From Aliidiomarina sp. (lineage in GTDB: Bacteria; Pseudomonadota; Gammaproteobacteria; Enterobacterales; Alteromonadaceae), in contig NZ_JAIUMR010000008.1 in assembly GCF_022565475.1 (NCBI RefSeq), forward strand, positions 62,001 to 126,000: a DNA stretch of 64,000 nt, written 5' to 3'. Made by a program: the position numbers and the translations under genes. The notes beneath the pieces were generated by a model, which was given only the letters and a program-made list of their open reading frames with translations, was not told where the DNA came from and did no database searches. Numbering within the stretch: the stretch's first letter is position 1; every line of letters starts with the position of its first letter. Positions 8,805-17,571 of this stretch are shown here, piece after piece.

Positions 8805-9776
8805 TTACTTTACATTCAGCTCGTTGCGAATGCGTGACGCTAATGACTCAGGTAATGGTACGTAACCGTCACGATCTACGACTTCTTGACCGACTTTCGA
8901 GTACAACATTTTTACGAATTCACGCGTCATTGGGTCGAAGTCACGGTTTGGATGCTTGTTCACATACACGTATAAGTAGCGTGCTAGCGGATAATCACCA
9001 GATGCTGCATTCTCAGCCGTTGGCTCGAAGCACTCACCGCCTTCAGTCGCTGACAACGCGATAGCGCGAACACCAGACGTGCGATAGCCGATACCTGAAT
9101 AACCGATACCATTCAATGATTCCGTTACACCTTGAACTACAGATGAAGAACCAGGCTGCTCGTTGATGCTTGATTTAAAGTCACCGCCGAATAAAGCATT
9201 GTCTTTGAAGTAACCGTAGGTACCTGATACTGCGTTACGGCTGTATAAAGCGAAGTCACGGTTTGCCCACGAACCGGTCAAGCCAACTTGGCCCCAACGA
9301 GTAATATCATTCGGATAACCACCACGGCGAGTGGCTGAGAAGATGGCATCAACTTGTTGCAAAGACAAACACTCAATAGGGTTGTCGTTGTTGACGTACA
9401 CTGCCAACATGTCGATAGCAACTGGCATTGCGTATGGAGCATAACCATGACGTGCTTCGAAAGTTTCGATTTCAGACTGACGCATCGCACGGCTCATCGG
9501 CGCGAAGTTTGCAGTACCTTCAGTGATTGCCGGTGGCGCAGTAGAAGAACCAGCGCCCTGAATTTGCACATTCACGTTCGGGTAGAACTTGTTAAACTCT
9601 TCTGCCCAAAGGGTCATTAAGTTGTTCAAGGTGTCAGAACCAATTGAGTTAAGGTTCCCTGACACGCCTGATGCGCGTTGATATTCTGGAAGACGTGGGT
9701 CAACATCAGCAGCTGCAGTTGCACTTAGTGTAAACGCGGCGGCAACGATGGTAGCGATCATAGTCTTTTTCATCAT
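8805..9776 (-). CDS. pstS: Phosphate-binding periplasmic protein PstS
   Basis: PstS captures inorganic phosphate in the periplasm and delivers it to PstCAB. The ATG at 9776 is chosen because CCAGGAGAG lies just upstream; a longer open frame exists but lacks this site. A signal peptide (MKKTMIATIVAAAF followed by an Ala-rich cleavage region) is clear. The mature part has the phosphate-binding signatures GSDTLNNLM and GAGSSTAPPAI near the N-terminus and the later SRNAVSGTYGYF segment. The predicted length is 323 residues. It is preceded by a PhoB box and followed by a strong terminator, so it can be expressed more highly than the permease genes. Confidence 0.95.
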   Translation of the reverse strand: MMKKTMIATIVAAAFTLSATAAADVDPRLPEYQRASGVSGNLNSIGSDTLNNLMTLWAEEFNKFYPNVNVQIQGAGSSTAPPAITEGTANFAPMSRAMRQSEIETFEARHGYAPYAMPVAIDMLAVYVNNDNPIECLSLQQVDAIFSATRRGGYPNDITRWGQVGLTGSWANRDFALYSRNAVSGTYGYFKDNALFGGDFKSSINEQPGSSSVVQGVTESLNGIGYSGIGYRTSGVRAIALSATEGGECFEPTAENAASGDYPLARYLYVYVNKHPNRDFDPMTREFVKMLYSKVGQEVVDRDGYVPLPESLASRIRNELNVK

Positions 9777-9826
9777 TCTCTCCTGGTCCTGTCGATTCAA
9801 CAGGGTTATCAAGTTAAGTCGAGGTC

Positions 9827-9860
9827 ATCCTAGCGCTTAAATATGACACAAAGATGACAC
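9827..9860 (-). promoter_or_regulatory. PhoB box and -10 element of pstS
   Basis: On the minus strand two GTGTCAT repeats are separated by CTTT (9860 to 9843), a standard PhoB box. A -10-like TAGGAT (9832 to 9827) follows after exactly 10 bp. The pstS ATG lies about 50 nt further down. Confidence 0.8.
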
Positions 9861-9871
9861 TCAATTATTTT

Positions 9872-10903
9872 TTAGAAACTATACACAAGGCCGACTGATA
9901 AACCGGTTTGGGTTTCGCCAGCAAGCGCTGGAAGACGCGTATCACGGCCGCCGGCACTGACTTGGAAAGTCGCAGCAGCGTCGTTATCCGCCATCGCGTA
10001 TACAATGTAAGCTGTCGTTGAACGCGCTAAGCGACGGTCTGCACCAATGACTAACATGTTGGCGCCAGTATCAGCGGTGTCGTTGTCACTTGCTGCATAA
10101 AACTGGGCACGGTAAGTCCATTCGCCAGAACGGTAGCTGGTGCCTAAACCATAAACAGTGCGGTCACCACCAACAATATCAGTTGCGCTCTGGAAGAACG
10201 CTGAAACGCGCCACTCAGGTTTGAAGTTGTAGTAAGCACCGACGCGCACCACTGACGGGTCAAGCACGGTTCCGTCTGCAGTGGTCACTGCACTTTCCAA
10301 TGTTTCGTAGGCTACGACCGCGTACCAGTCACCTTGGCGATAAGTTAATGCGGTACTAATGGCGGTACGGTTATTGTCTGCAGTCGCGCCTTCAGCATTG
10401 TGCGGCGAGTACTGGACATCAAATGATACTGGACCTTTGCTTGGGCTGCGGTAATGAACGCCGTTACGGAAACGGTTATCGAAGCTCATGTTATCGCCAC
10501 TGGTGAAGTTACGAGCATCACCTAAACGATCACCGAACATGTCTGTGTTGCTGCGCACAAGCTTGGTAGGGGTATCAAAGTAACCAACGCGCAATTGACC
10601 GAAACCACCGCGAATCCCTGCAAATGAATCGCGCGATGCAAGTGAACCACCGTTACCTTGATCGTAGCGAATATTGGTTTCAATTTGCATAAAGGCTTCT
10701 AAACCGTTGTCCAGTTCGTGCTTGGCACGGAAACCTAAACGGCTGGAGTTACTTGAAACGTTCATCCCAGTGTCATTGCCGTTATCTAAAGCATCGACAG
10801 ACACATGTGCGCGGCCATAGATTTCAATATCCTGAGCCATGACAGGGGTTGCCAGTGAAGCTGATATCGCAGCAGCGAGTAATAATTTTTGTGGTGCTTT
10901 CAT
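9872..10903 (-). CDS. Outer-membrane porin with PhoB-controlled promoter
   Basis: The product is a 343-residue general porin of the Gram-negative trimeric type, forming a beta-barrel in the outer membrane. It has a signal peptide (MKAPQKLLLAAAISASL, cleavage after VMAQ), alternating beta-strand pattern, the NSSRLGFRAKHEL segment typical of early strands, and the C-terminal phenylalanine (GLVYSF) needed for barrel assembly. The ATG at 10903 has GGAG at good distance. It lies between phoR and pstS and has a PhoB box upstream, which suggests it is induced by phosphate limitation, like PhoE or OprP in other bacteria. This function is inferred from context only. The porin at 13087-14112 is a paralog. 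Confidence 0.88.
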   Translation of the reverse strand: MKAPQKLLLAAAISASLATPVMAQDIEIYGRAHVSVDALDNGNDTGMNVSSNSSRLGFRAKHELDNGLEAFMQIETNIRYDQGNGGSLASRDSFAGIRGGFGQLRVGYFDTPTKLVRSNTDMFGDRLGDARNFTSGDNMSFDNRFRNGVHYRSPSKGPVSFDVQYSPHNAEGATADNNRTAISTALTYRQGDWYAVVAYETLESAVTTADGTVLDPSVVRVGAYYNFKPEWRVSAFFQSATDIVGGDRTVYGLGTSYRSGEWTYRAQFYAASDNDTADTGANMLVIGADRRLARSTTAYIVYAMADNDAAATFQVSAGGRDTRLPALAGETQTGLSVGLVYSF

Positions 10904-10992
10904 GGAATATCTCCAGCAATTAAAGACAAAAAGTTGTTGGCTTGCTGGACAGGTATGTTGCGTCACTTGCATGACAAAAGATTTTCATTTAT

Positions 10993-11010
10993 GTGACAAG
11001 TTGATGACAT
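10993..11010 (-). promoter_or_regulatory. PhoB box upstream of the porin gene
   Basis: On the minus strand ATGTCAT-CAAC-TTGTCAC forms two 7-bp repeats at 11-bp spacing. Unlike the other three boxes in this window, no convincing -10 element is seen 10 bp downstream. The box lies about 90 bp upstream of the porin start, in the gap after phoR. Confidence 0.65.
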
Positions 11011-11018
11011 TTTTGCGG

Positions 11019-12323
11019 TTAGTTGGCACTGACGAGCAATTCAGGGGCAATTCGGAAGAAAAAGCGGCTACCTTGACCCGGAGCGCTTTCTATTTGCAAG
11101 TAGGAGCGGTGGTGCTCTAGGGCGTGCTTCACAATCGACAAGCCCAAGCCGGTACCGCCACTGGCGCTGTTACGATCTTTCTCAACGCGATAAAAGCGTT
11201 CGGTTAATCGTGGCAAGTGCTCGGTTTCAATACCGGGACCATCGTCTTCGACCGAAAACTCCGCAAACTGCCCTACTCGGTACCAAGCAACTCGTAAATG
11301 GCCACTTTCTTTGCCGTATTTAATTGCGTTGGTAATCAAGTTACTGCATGCAGCGCGGAGTTTTTCTTCATTGCCCAGCACTGCATCCGTGGCAGACATA
11401 TCGACATGCAGAGCTATATTTTTCGCCTGAATGATAGGCTGCAGCTCGGCGATTACTTCCTGAATAAGCGTTACCATGGCGACCTTTTTGGTAAAGGTGT
11501 CCTGCATTTGCCCTTCCATCCGCGACAAGGTGAGCAGTTGTTCGACCATTTTCTGCATCCGCTGATTTTGCAGGTTCATGTCATGAACTGCTTTTTTAAC
11601 CATCGCAGGCGGAACGCCTTCAGAATCTTGGAGCAACTCAAGGTAGCCATTCATGACCGTTAATGGCGTCTTTAATTCATGTGAAACATTGGCTACAAAG
11701 TCTTTGCGTAACCGTTCTAGCTTACGAAGTTGGGTGATGTCTCGCGCAATGACAAGTAGCTGCGTATCGGTGTACGGCATAAAGCGCATCTCAATGTCGC
11801 GCTGCTCTCCAACGGGATCTAAAATCGTAATCGGCTCGTCAAAATCGGCAATTTCAAAATACTTTAAAAAGCGAGGGTAACGAATCAGGTTGGTAATTCG
11901 AATACCCCGATCTGCAGGCCAGCGCAAACCGAAGTAGATTTGCGCCAATTTATTGCTCCAAACCAATGTACCGTCACTTTCAATCACGAATGCTGCATCT
12001 GGAATCGCTTCCGCAGCTTGGCGAAAGCGTTGCAACAGTATTGATAATTGACGGCGTTTGATCTGTGCCCGACGCAAGGTTCGATAAATACCGTCATAGA
12101 TGTCACTCCATGCCCCAGGCGCTTGCGGTGGTAGCATGGTTCGACTTTGCCAGAGCCAATGATTAAGACGATGAAAATAGAAGAGATGCCAAATCACAGC
12201 ACTCGCAAACGCGACCGCTAACGCTGGCCACAGTAAATCAAGCAACCAACCGATTAGCGCAAATGGTAACACCCACGCTATGAGTCGTTTCAGAAGCCGC
12301 GTTAGCGTATAGTGTCGTTCCAT
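11019..12323 (-). CDS. phoR: Phosphate regulon sensor histidine kinase PhoR
   Basis: PhoR is the inner-membrane kinase that phosphorylates PhoB under phosphate limitation. The 434-residue product has N-terminal hydrophobic segments (about residues 12-50), a PAS domain (about 100-195), the phospho-acceptor histidine in VSHELKTPL (His215, close to E. coli His213) and an ATPase domain with NLITNAIKYG, EDDGPGI and GGTGLGLSIVKH. It lacks a large periplasmic domain, as expected for PhoR, which senses phosphate through PhoU and Pst. Its ATG follows the phoB stop codon with no gap, so the two are co-transcribed and probably translationally coupled. Confidence 0.96.
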   Translation of the reverse strand: MERHYTLTRLLKRLIAWVLPFALIGWLLDLLWPALAVAFASAVIWHLFYFHRLNHWLWQSRTMLPPQAPGAWSDIYDGIYRTLRRAQIKRRQLSILLQRFRQAAEAIPDAAFVIESDGTLVWSNKLAQIYFGLRWPADRGIRITNLIRYPRFLKYFEIADFDEPITILDPVGEQRDIEMRFMPYTDTQLLVIARDITQLRKLERLRKDFVANVSHELKTPLTVMNGYLELLQDSEGVPPAMVKKAVHDMNLQNQRMQKMVEQLLTLSRMEGQMQDTFTKKVAMVTLIQEVIAELQPIIQAKNIALHVDMSATDAVLGNEEKLRAACSNLITNAIKYGKESGHLRVAWYRVGQFAEFSVEDDGPGIETEHLPRLTERFYRVEKDRNSASGGTGLGLSIVKHALEHHRSYLQIESAPGQGSRFFFRIAPELLVSAN

Positions 12324-13010
12324 TTAACGCGCCGAAAACCGGTAACCAACACCGCGAACGGTTTGCACTAAACGGTCGTGACCATGAGCCTCAATTGCTT
12401 TTCGCAAGCGGCGAATATGCACGTCGACGGTGCGGTCTTCGACATAAACATTCGTACCCCATACGTGGTCAAGCAACTGCTCGCGGCTATAAACGCGATC
12501 TGGATGGGTCATGAAAAAATGCAATAAGCGGAACTCAGTCGGCCCCATGTCTAGGCTTTCTTGATTGGCCGAGACACGATGGGAAACCGGATCAAGCACT
12601 AAACCTTCGATATCAATAGGCTCATCGAGATTCGTTGGCGACACCCGACGAAACACAGCCCGCATGCGCGCGACGAGTTCTTTCGGAGAAAACGGTTTGG
12701 TTAAGTAATCATCCGCGCCCACTTCTAAACCTTTAATCTTGTCTTCTTCTTCGCCACGCGCCGTTAACATGATGATAGGAATATGACGAGTGTGTTCTTT
12801 TGACTTTAATGCACGTGCAAGTTGAATACCACTACCACCGGGAATCATCCAATCCAGTAATACCATGTCTGGATAGGGCTCAACGATTTTTTCCTGAGCC
12901 TGTTGATAATCTCCCGCTTGGATAGGTTGGTAGCCATGTTGTTCCATGACAAAGGCGAGCATCTCGCGAATTGGCGCCTCATCTTCCACAATCAAAATTT
13001 TGCTTGGCAT
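12324..13010 (-). CDS. phoB: Phosphate regulon response regulator PhoB
   Basis: PhoB is the OmpR-type transcription factor that binds the PhoB boxes found here. With the ATG at 13010 the product is 228 residues: receiver domain with acidic pocket (Glu9, Asp10), phosphorylation site Asp53 in LLDWM, conserved Lys in [13 protein letters not shown], and a winged-helix DNA-binding domain (about 130-228) with [12 protein letters not shown] and [18 protein letters not shown] three codons upstream is possible, but the ATG aligns with known PhoB starts. A PhoB box with -10 element lies just upstream, suggesting autoregulation. Confidence 0.97.
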   Translation of the reverse strand: MPSKILIVEDEAPIREMLAFVMEQHGYQPIQAGDYQQAQEKIVEPYPDMVLLDWMIPGGSGIQLARALKSKEHTRHIPIIMLTARGEEEDKIKGLEVGADDYLTKPFSPKELVARMRAVFRRVSPTNLDEPIDIEGLVLDPVSHRVSANQESLDMGPTEFRLLHFFMTHPDRVYSREQLLDHVWGTNVYVEDRTVDVHIRRLRKAIEAHGHDRLVQTVRGVGYRFSAR

Positions 13011-13041
13011 GTTATTCACCCAATCATCATAAAGTTAGGTC

Positions 13042-13075
13042 ATTATGCGACGTGAGTGTGACAGTTTTATGACGT
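13042..13075 (-). promoter_or_regulatory. PhoB box and -10 element of phoBR
   Basis: On the minus strand ACGTCAT-AAAA-CTGTCAC (13075 to 13058) is a PhoB box, and CATAAT (13047 to 13042) follows after exactly 10 bp. The phoB ATG is about 30 nt further downstream. It indicates positive autoregulation of phoB. Confidence 0.8.
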
Positions 13076-13086
13076 CACGCAACAAG

Positions 13087-14112
13087 CTAGAAATTCCAAC
13101 GCAAACCGAGCGCGAGCGCAAACGGATCTTGACCGGGCTCGATGGTCATGGTTTTACCATGTCCGCCTGCGGAAACATTCGCTGTCGCTTGCTCAGCATT
13201 GTCCGTGTGCGAAAACGTCAGATAGACATTCACTTTCGAGTTGAGCTTACGGTCAATCCCCACTGTAATCATGGTCGAGTCTAATTCACTGACTAGGTCA
13301 GCCGTACGATAAAACACTTGGCCTTTCAAGGTATACTCGGAGGTTAACCCGTAGCTCGAAGTAAAACCATAAACCTCTTGCTTACCGGTCGCCATGCCGT
13401 CTGCGTGCTGATAAAACAAGGCGTGATTCCAACGCTCGAACTTACGCATCAAGGCCAAGCGAAACGCTTCAAGATTGGCTTGGTCTGGACGACTCTGCGA
13501 CTCATAACCGGCGATGGCAGTCCACTCGTTGCGTTGATAGGTAATCGAAGTGCTGTACGCATCGTGCTCATTGTCAGTGGTCGCGCCAGAGAGTTCATGG
13601 GTACCGTAGTGAACCATGACCGTGACGTTGTTCCAGGTCGGCGTTGTGTAATGTAAACCGCTTTTAAAACGTTTGTCGAAATGCATTTCACCACTACGTA
13701 TGATATTTCGCGCTTCACCAACTTGGTCACGAAACTGTTCAACGGCATTAATAATCCGCTTCACCGGCGTGTCGTAATAACCAGCTCGGAGTGTGCCCCA
13801 ATCGCCGCGAACACCGACAAATGTGTTGCGTGCCGTGATCGTGCTGTTCCCCTCAGATACATCGATGCCGCGTTCAATTTGGCCGATTAACTGCAGTTGT
13901 TCGTCAATTTTATAATCCAGTGTCAATCCCAATCGACTGCTATTATTGGAGACGTTCAATCCACCTTCCTGACCATCATGGAGGTAGTCAGTGGAGACAT
14001 GGAGACGCCCATAAAAGCCGATTTCAGGGTCGTTAGCGATTGCAGCGTGACTCGCGAGCAGCAGACATAGGGGGAAGGTTGTATAAAGCGTTTGACGTGT
14101 ATATCCAGACAT
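13087..14112 (-). CDS. Outer-membrane porin
   Basis: This 341-residue protein is a second general porin, clearly paralogous to the one at 9872-10903: both have a GxNVSxNSSRLG segment near the N-terminus, a GxLRxGYxDTP motif, and a GxHYxxP motif. A signal peptide ends near ASHAAIAN, and the last residue is phenylalanine (LGLRWNF), the normal barrel-assembly signal. It lies upstream of phoB on the same strand, with the phoB PhoB box in the gap between them. No PhoB box was found upstream of this porin, so its regulation may differ. Substrate preference is not visible from sequence. Confidence 0.85.
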   Translation of the reverse strand: MSGYTRQTLYTTFPLCLLLASHAAIANDPEIGFYGRLHVSTDYLHDGQEGGLNVSNNSSRLGLTLDYKIDEQLQLIGQIERGIDVSEGNSTITARNTFVGVRGDWGTLRAGYYDTPVKRIINAVEQFRDQVGEARNIIRSGEMHFDKRFKSGLHYTTPTWNNVTVMVHYGTHELSGATTDNEHDAYSTSITYQRNEWTAIAGYESQSRPDQANLEAFRLALMRKFERWNHALFYQHADGMATGKQEVYGFTSSYGLTSEYTLKGQVFYRTADLVSELDSTMITVGIDRKLNSKVNVYLTFSHTDNAEQATANVSAGGHGKTMTIEPGQDPFALALGLRWNF

Positions 14113-14308
14113 GGGACTCGTCCAATTCAGAGAAAGTAAGTCGTTGTGAATGAATTATAATCCACTGTCTTCTATTTGAAATAAATATTTCATAATAAAA
14201 CTTTTTTTACGCTGTCCATGCGTGGCTGCAAAGTATGTGCATTGGCCGCAGATTTCCAATAAACTGACGTTTGAGAATATCTCGCTTTCGCCTTTGGAGT
14301 GCCGATTC

Positions 14309-15334
14309 TTGTCAAACGCAATTGACCCAGCACAATTTCAGCCGCAAAACAGCATCAGTCGGGTGTTATTGACCAGTGTACTGGCGGTCTATTTTTTGTT
14401 GACGCTGATGATAACCGCGGTGCAAGTCGGTCTTGAATACAACAATACACGCAACAACCTTTTAAACGACATTCGCCATCAACACCATACGTTTGCCGCC
14501 AGTTTCGCGCGTGCGATGTGGGAGTTTAACACCCCGCAGGCCGAGTCTTTAGCCATGGGCATGATTAACATTCCATCCATTAGCGGCATTATCTTGCGCG
14601 ATGACCAAGGTAACGTCGTCTACAGCTCAGGTCGCGTGGTCTCTGAAGAACGGTTGAAACAGATGTCGGAAGGGGGCGTAATCGACCATCAGGGCGTGTT
14701 TGGTTACTTTAGCCCCTTAGTTTGGGAGTTTGCCGGCGGCTCGCAAATGGTTGGCGATGTCACCTTGTTCTCTAGTCGTGAAATCACCATCGAACGACTC
14801 AAACCCAGTCTCATGGTGTTGATCTTTGCTGCTGTCATTAAGAGCTCATTACTCATTATTCTGTTCACCTTAGCCTTTCACCTCTTTTTAAAACGACCAT
14901 TCGCGCAACTGATTGAACAAATTCGACAATTTAATCCAGACGACCCAGAAGGCTCGCAAGTCCATTTGCCGCAAGGGCAAGCGAATGAATTTACATTGCT
15001 GGAAATCACATACAATCGCCTCTTACAACGCCTGCGCTTGCATCAAGAGGAGCGTGAAGTCACCCAACGTGAGGTTTCTGATTTGAACCGTCGACTCGAC
15101 GAACAAAACAGTCAGCTTGAACGTGAAATTACCGAGAAAACACTCGGCATCAGTCAACTGATGCTCGACCTCGAGCAGCGTCGAGCAGCGCTGCAAAGCA
15201 GGCAAGACGCATTAGAAGAGGAAATTCGCCAATGCCGTTTGGAGGCGTCAAAACTGAAACAACGCAACTTTGAATTAGAACAGGCGTTGCAATTCAGCCA
15301 AAACAATACGAAAAGAACTCGAAACCAAGACTAA
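14309..15334 (+). CDS. Two-TM membrane sensor-like protein with coiled-coil tail and no output domain
   Basis: No named family was recognised. The 341-residue product has a membrane segment (VLLTSVLAVYFLLTLMITAV), a periplasmic part of about 130 residues with a FASFARAMWEFNTPQAE motif resembling periplasmic sensor domains of diguanylate cyclases and kinases, a second membrane segment (SLLIILFTLAFHLFL), a HAMP-like stretch, and a long charged coiled coil to the end. There is no kinase, GGDEF, EAL or methyl-accepting domain, which is odd for this layout. The start at TTG 14309 is chosen for GGAG upstream; a GTG at 14222 would add 29 residues but has no such site. It is divergent from the porin gene and 50 bp before rdgC. 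Confidence 0.6.
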   Translation: MSNAIDPAQFQPQNSISRVLLTSVLAVYFLLTLMITAVQVGLEYNNTRNNLLNDIRHQHHTFAASFARAMWEFNTPQAESLAMGMINIPSISGIILRDDQGNVVYSSGRVVSEERLKQMSEGGVIDHQGVFGYFSPLVWEFAGGSQMVGDVTLFSSREITIERLKPSLMVLIFAAVIKSSLLIILFTLAFHLFLKRPFAQLIEQIRQFNPDDPEGSQVHLPQGQANEFTLLEITYNRLLQRLRLHQEEREVTQREVSDLNRRLDEQNSQLEREITEKTLGISQLMLDLEQRRAALQSRQDALEEEIRQCRLEASKLKQRNFELEQALQFSQNNTKRTRNQD

Positions 15335-15384
15335 ATATTCGGTATGATGTCGGATTAATTTAGAATCATCGAGAGTTGCAGTGC

Positions 15385-16296
15385 ATGTGGTTTAAGAATT
15401 TACGCGTTTATCAATTTACCCAACCATTCACGTGGGCAGACGATGCTGAAAAACAACTAGAAGAACGTCGTTTTTCACCTTGTGCTCGTCATGAGCCAAT
15501 GAGCTTTGGCTGGGTGTCGCCGTTGAATGACGAGGACGCTCCGTTAACACTTCAAGTTGGGCAACATCTTTTGCTCTGCGCTCGGAAAGAAGAAAAAGTG
15601 ATGCCAGCGAGCGCGGTGCAGATTGAGTTAGACGCAGTTCGTGAAGCTTACCAGCAAGAACATGCCCGTCCGATGCCGCGTAAAGAACTGCAAGCGACCA
15701 AAGAAGACGTCGTTCAGCGCCTATTACCGCAGGCTTTGAGTCGGCATTCAGTGATTTGGTTAATGATTGATCTAGAGACACAACGTGTGCTGGTCGATGC
15801 GTCGAGTGCGAGTCGTGCTGAAGAAGTCACTGCATTGCTGCGCAGTTGTTTAGGCTCGTTACCGATTCGGCCGTGGGGTCCAGAAAACTCTGGTGAGTTT
15901 TTCTTTACCGACTGGCTAAAGTCGAAGAAGTCACCAGCGCCATTCGAACTTGGTACCGATGCTGAGTTACGTGGTCAAGGCGAAGAAGAAAGCGTCGTCA
16001 AGCTTAAAGATCATGACTTGACCAGCGATGAAATCAGCTTGCATTTAGAACACAATAAGTTGTGTTTGCAATTAGGCTTAAATTGGGGCGAACGTATTAG
16101 TTTCATGCTCACTCACGACTATGCCATTAAACGCATTCACTTCCTCGACGTGATCAAAGACGCCCGTGATGCAGACGAAACTGAAACGCGTGCTGAGCAG
16201 TTAGACGCCGACTTCGCCATCATGAGTCAAGAGTTTCAACAGCTGCTCAACCAGCTTAATGCTATACTAACCGACGCATCGGCTACAGGAGAGTAA
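15385..16296 (+). CDS. rdgC: Recombination-associated protein RdgC
   Basis: RdgC is a ring-shaped, non-specific DNA-binding protein that modulates RecA and helps replication restart. The 303-residue product matches the E. coli length, and its start MWFKNLRVYQF closely resembles the E. coli start. Other family segments include HEPMSFGWVSPL near residue 40 and a C-terminal region with LTHDYAIKRIHFLD. The ATG at 15385 is preferred over a TTG three codons upstream on the basis of this match. It is followed after 6 bp by srmB, an arrangement that suggests co-transcription. Confidence 0.95.
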   Translation: MWFKNLRVYQFTQPFTWADDAEKQLEERRFSPCARHEPMSFGWVSPLNDEDAPLTLQVGQHLLLCARKEEKVMPASAVQIELDAVREAYQQEHARPMPRKELQATKEDVVQRLLPQALSRHSVIWLMIDLETQRVLVDASSASRAEEVTALLRSCLGSLPIRPWGPENSGEFFFTDWLKSKKSPAPFELGTDAELRGQGEEESVVKLKDHDLTSDEISLHLEHNKLCLQLGLNWGERISFMLTHDYAIKRIHFLDVIKDARDADETETRAEQLDADFAIMSQEFQQLLNQLNAILTDASATGE

Positions 16297-16302
16297 GACC
16301 AA

Positions 16303-17553
16303 ATGACGCCTGACTGGGATTCCCTTGAACTTGAACCAGAACTGGTTAATATCCTCCTGGATCTTGGCTTAAAGAAGCCGACGACCATTCAACAAGATGT
16401 GATTCCACTTGCATTGGAAGGTCGTGATGTATTGGCTTCATCACCTACAGGCACAGGGAAAACCTTAGCCTTTGTCTTGCCCATTATTCAGCATCTTGTC
16501 GACTTCCCACGGAAGAATCCTGGGCATGCACGCGTACTTATTCTTGCCCCCACTCGTGAACTTGCCGAGCAGACGGGGAAAATCACCGAGCAGCTTTGTG
16601 CTGCTGTTGATTTAACCAGCCTGACAATTACTGGTGGGGTTAATTTCGGTAGTCACACCGGCGCTTTAAAGCAAAATTTGGACATCATTATTGCCACGCC
16701 AGGACGTTTACTTGATTATCTTGGCGAGGAAAAGTTCAGTGCTGAAGACTTAGAGATTCTCGTACTCGATGAAGCCGACCGAATGTTGGATATGGGTTTC
16801 AAAGAGCCTGTTCAGCAGATCATGAATGAAGCTGTGTATCTCAAGCAGCGTCTGTTATTTTCCGCTACCACTGATAGTCATGCGCTAGCTAATTTCAGCA
16901 CTCACGTACTCAATAACCCAGCATTTATTAATGTCGACCCGCCTAAGCGTGAGCGTGGCAAAATTCTACAACGCATGTATGTTGCTGACACCTTAGAGCA
17001 TAAGCAACAACTATTGCTGCAGCTGTTGCGCGACTACAACGGTCGTATCCTTGTTTTTGTGCGCAAACGTGAACGTGCGCATGAACTCGCCCAATTCATC
17101 AGCGCACAAGGCTATGGCGCCGCAGCGTTAGAAGGTGGTTTGCCGCAAGACGAGCGACAAAAACGTATTCAATCGTTTCACAGTATTCGCCAACGGATTT
17201 TGGTCGCAACCGACGTTGCCGCGCGTGGACTCGACATCCCGGATGTTGAGTTAGTGGTGAATTTCGATTTGCCGCGCAAAGGCGATACTTTCTTACATCG
17301 CACTGGCCGTACCGGTCGCGCGGGTAAGAAAGGTACCGCTATTTCCTTGGTCGAAGCACATGATGCGGAAAACCTCGGCCGGATTGAGCGTTATTTAGGC
17401 GAACGACTGGAACGGCGGGTAATTCAAGAATTGAAGCCTCAGTTCAAGTTCCCAGATCCACATAAAAAGCCAGCGAAGAAGAAAAAGAAGAAGAAAGATA
17501 AGAAGGCAAAGAAAAGTGAAAAAGTAGGCTCTATAAAAAAACGTCGCGATTAG
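16303..17553 (+). CDS. srmB: ATP-dependent DEAD-box RNA helicase SrmB
   Basis: SrmB unwinds RNA early in 50S ribosomal subunit assembly. The 416-residue product has the complete set of DEAD-box motifs: a Q motif (about 28-31, TTIQQD), Walker A SPTGTGKT (47-54), PTRELA, DEAD (156-159), SAT near 186, and HRTGRTGRAG near 332. Sequence similarity to E. coli SrmB is clear in segments such as VFVRKRERAHELA and KGTAISLVEAHD, which distinguish it from RhlB, RhlE and DeaD. The C-terminal 30 residues are very lysine-rich, a likely RNA-binding tail. The stop codon lies inside the loop of a terminator shared with the convergent VanZ gene. Confidence 0.93.
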   Translation: MTPDWDSLELEPELVNILLDLGLKKPTTIQQDVIPLALEGRDVLASSPTGTGKTLAFVLPIIQHLVDFPRKNPGHARVLILAPTRELAEQTGKITEQLCAAVDLTSLTITGGVNFGSHTGALKQNLDIIIATPGRLLDYLGEEKFSAEDLEILVLDEADRMLDMGFKEPVQQIMNEAVYLKQRLLFSATTDSHALANFSTHVLNNPAFINVDPPKRERGKILQRMYVADTLEHKQQLLLQLLRDYNGRILVFVRKRERAHELAQFISAQGYGAAALEGGLPQDERQKRIQSFHSIRQRILVATDVAARGLDIPDVELVVNFDLPRKGDTFLHRTGRTGRAGKKGTAISLVEAHDAENLGRIERYLGERLERRVIQELKPQFKFPDPHKKPAKKKKKKKDKKAKKSEKVGSIKKRRD

Positions 17554-17564
17554 CGACGTTTTTT
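17536..17564. terminator. Bidirectional rho-independent terminator (srmB / VanZ gene)
   Basis: AAAAAACGTCGC and GCGACGTTTTTT form a perfect 12-bp stem around a 5-nt loop, with A and T runs on both sides. It can stop transcription from both convergent genes. Confidence 0.88.
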
Positions 17565-17571
17565 GTTTCTA

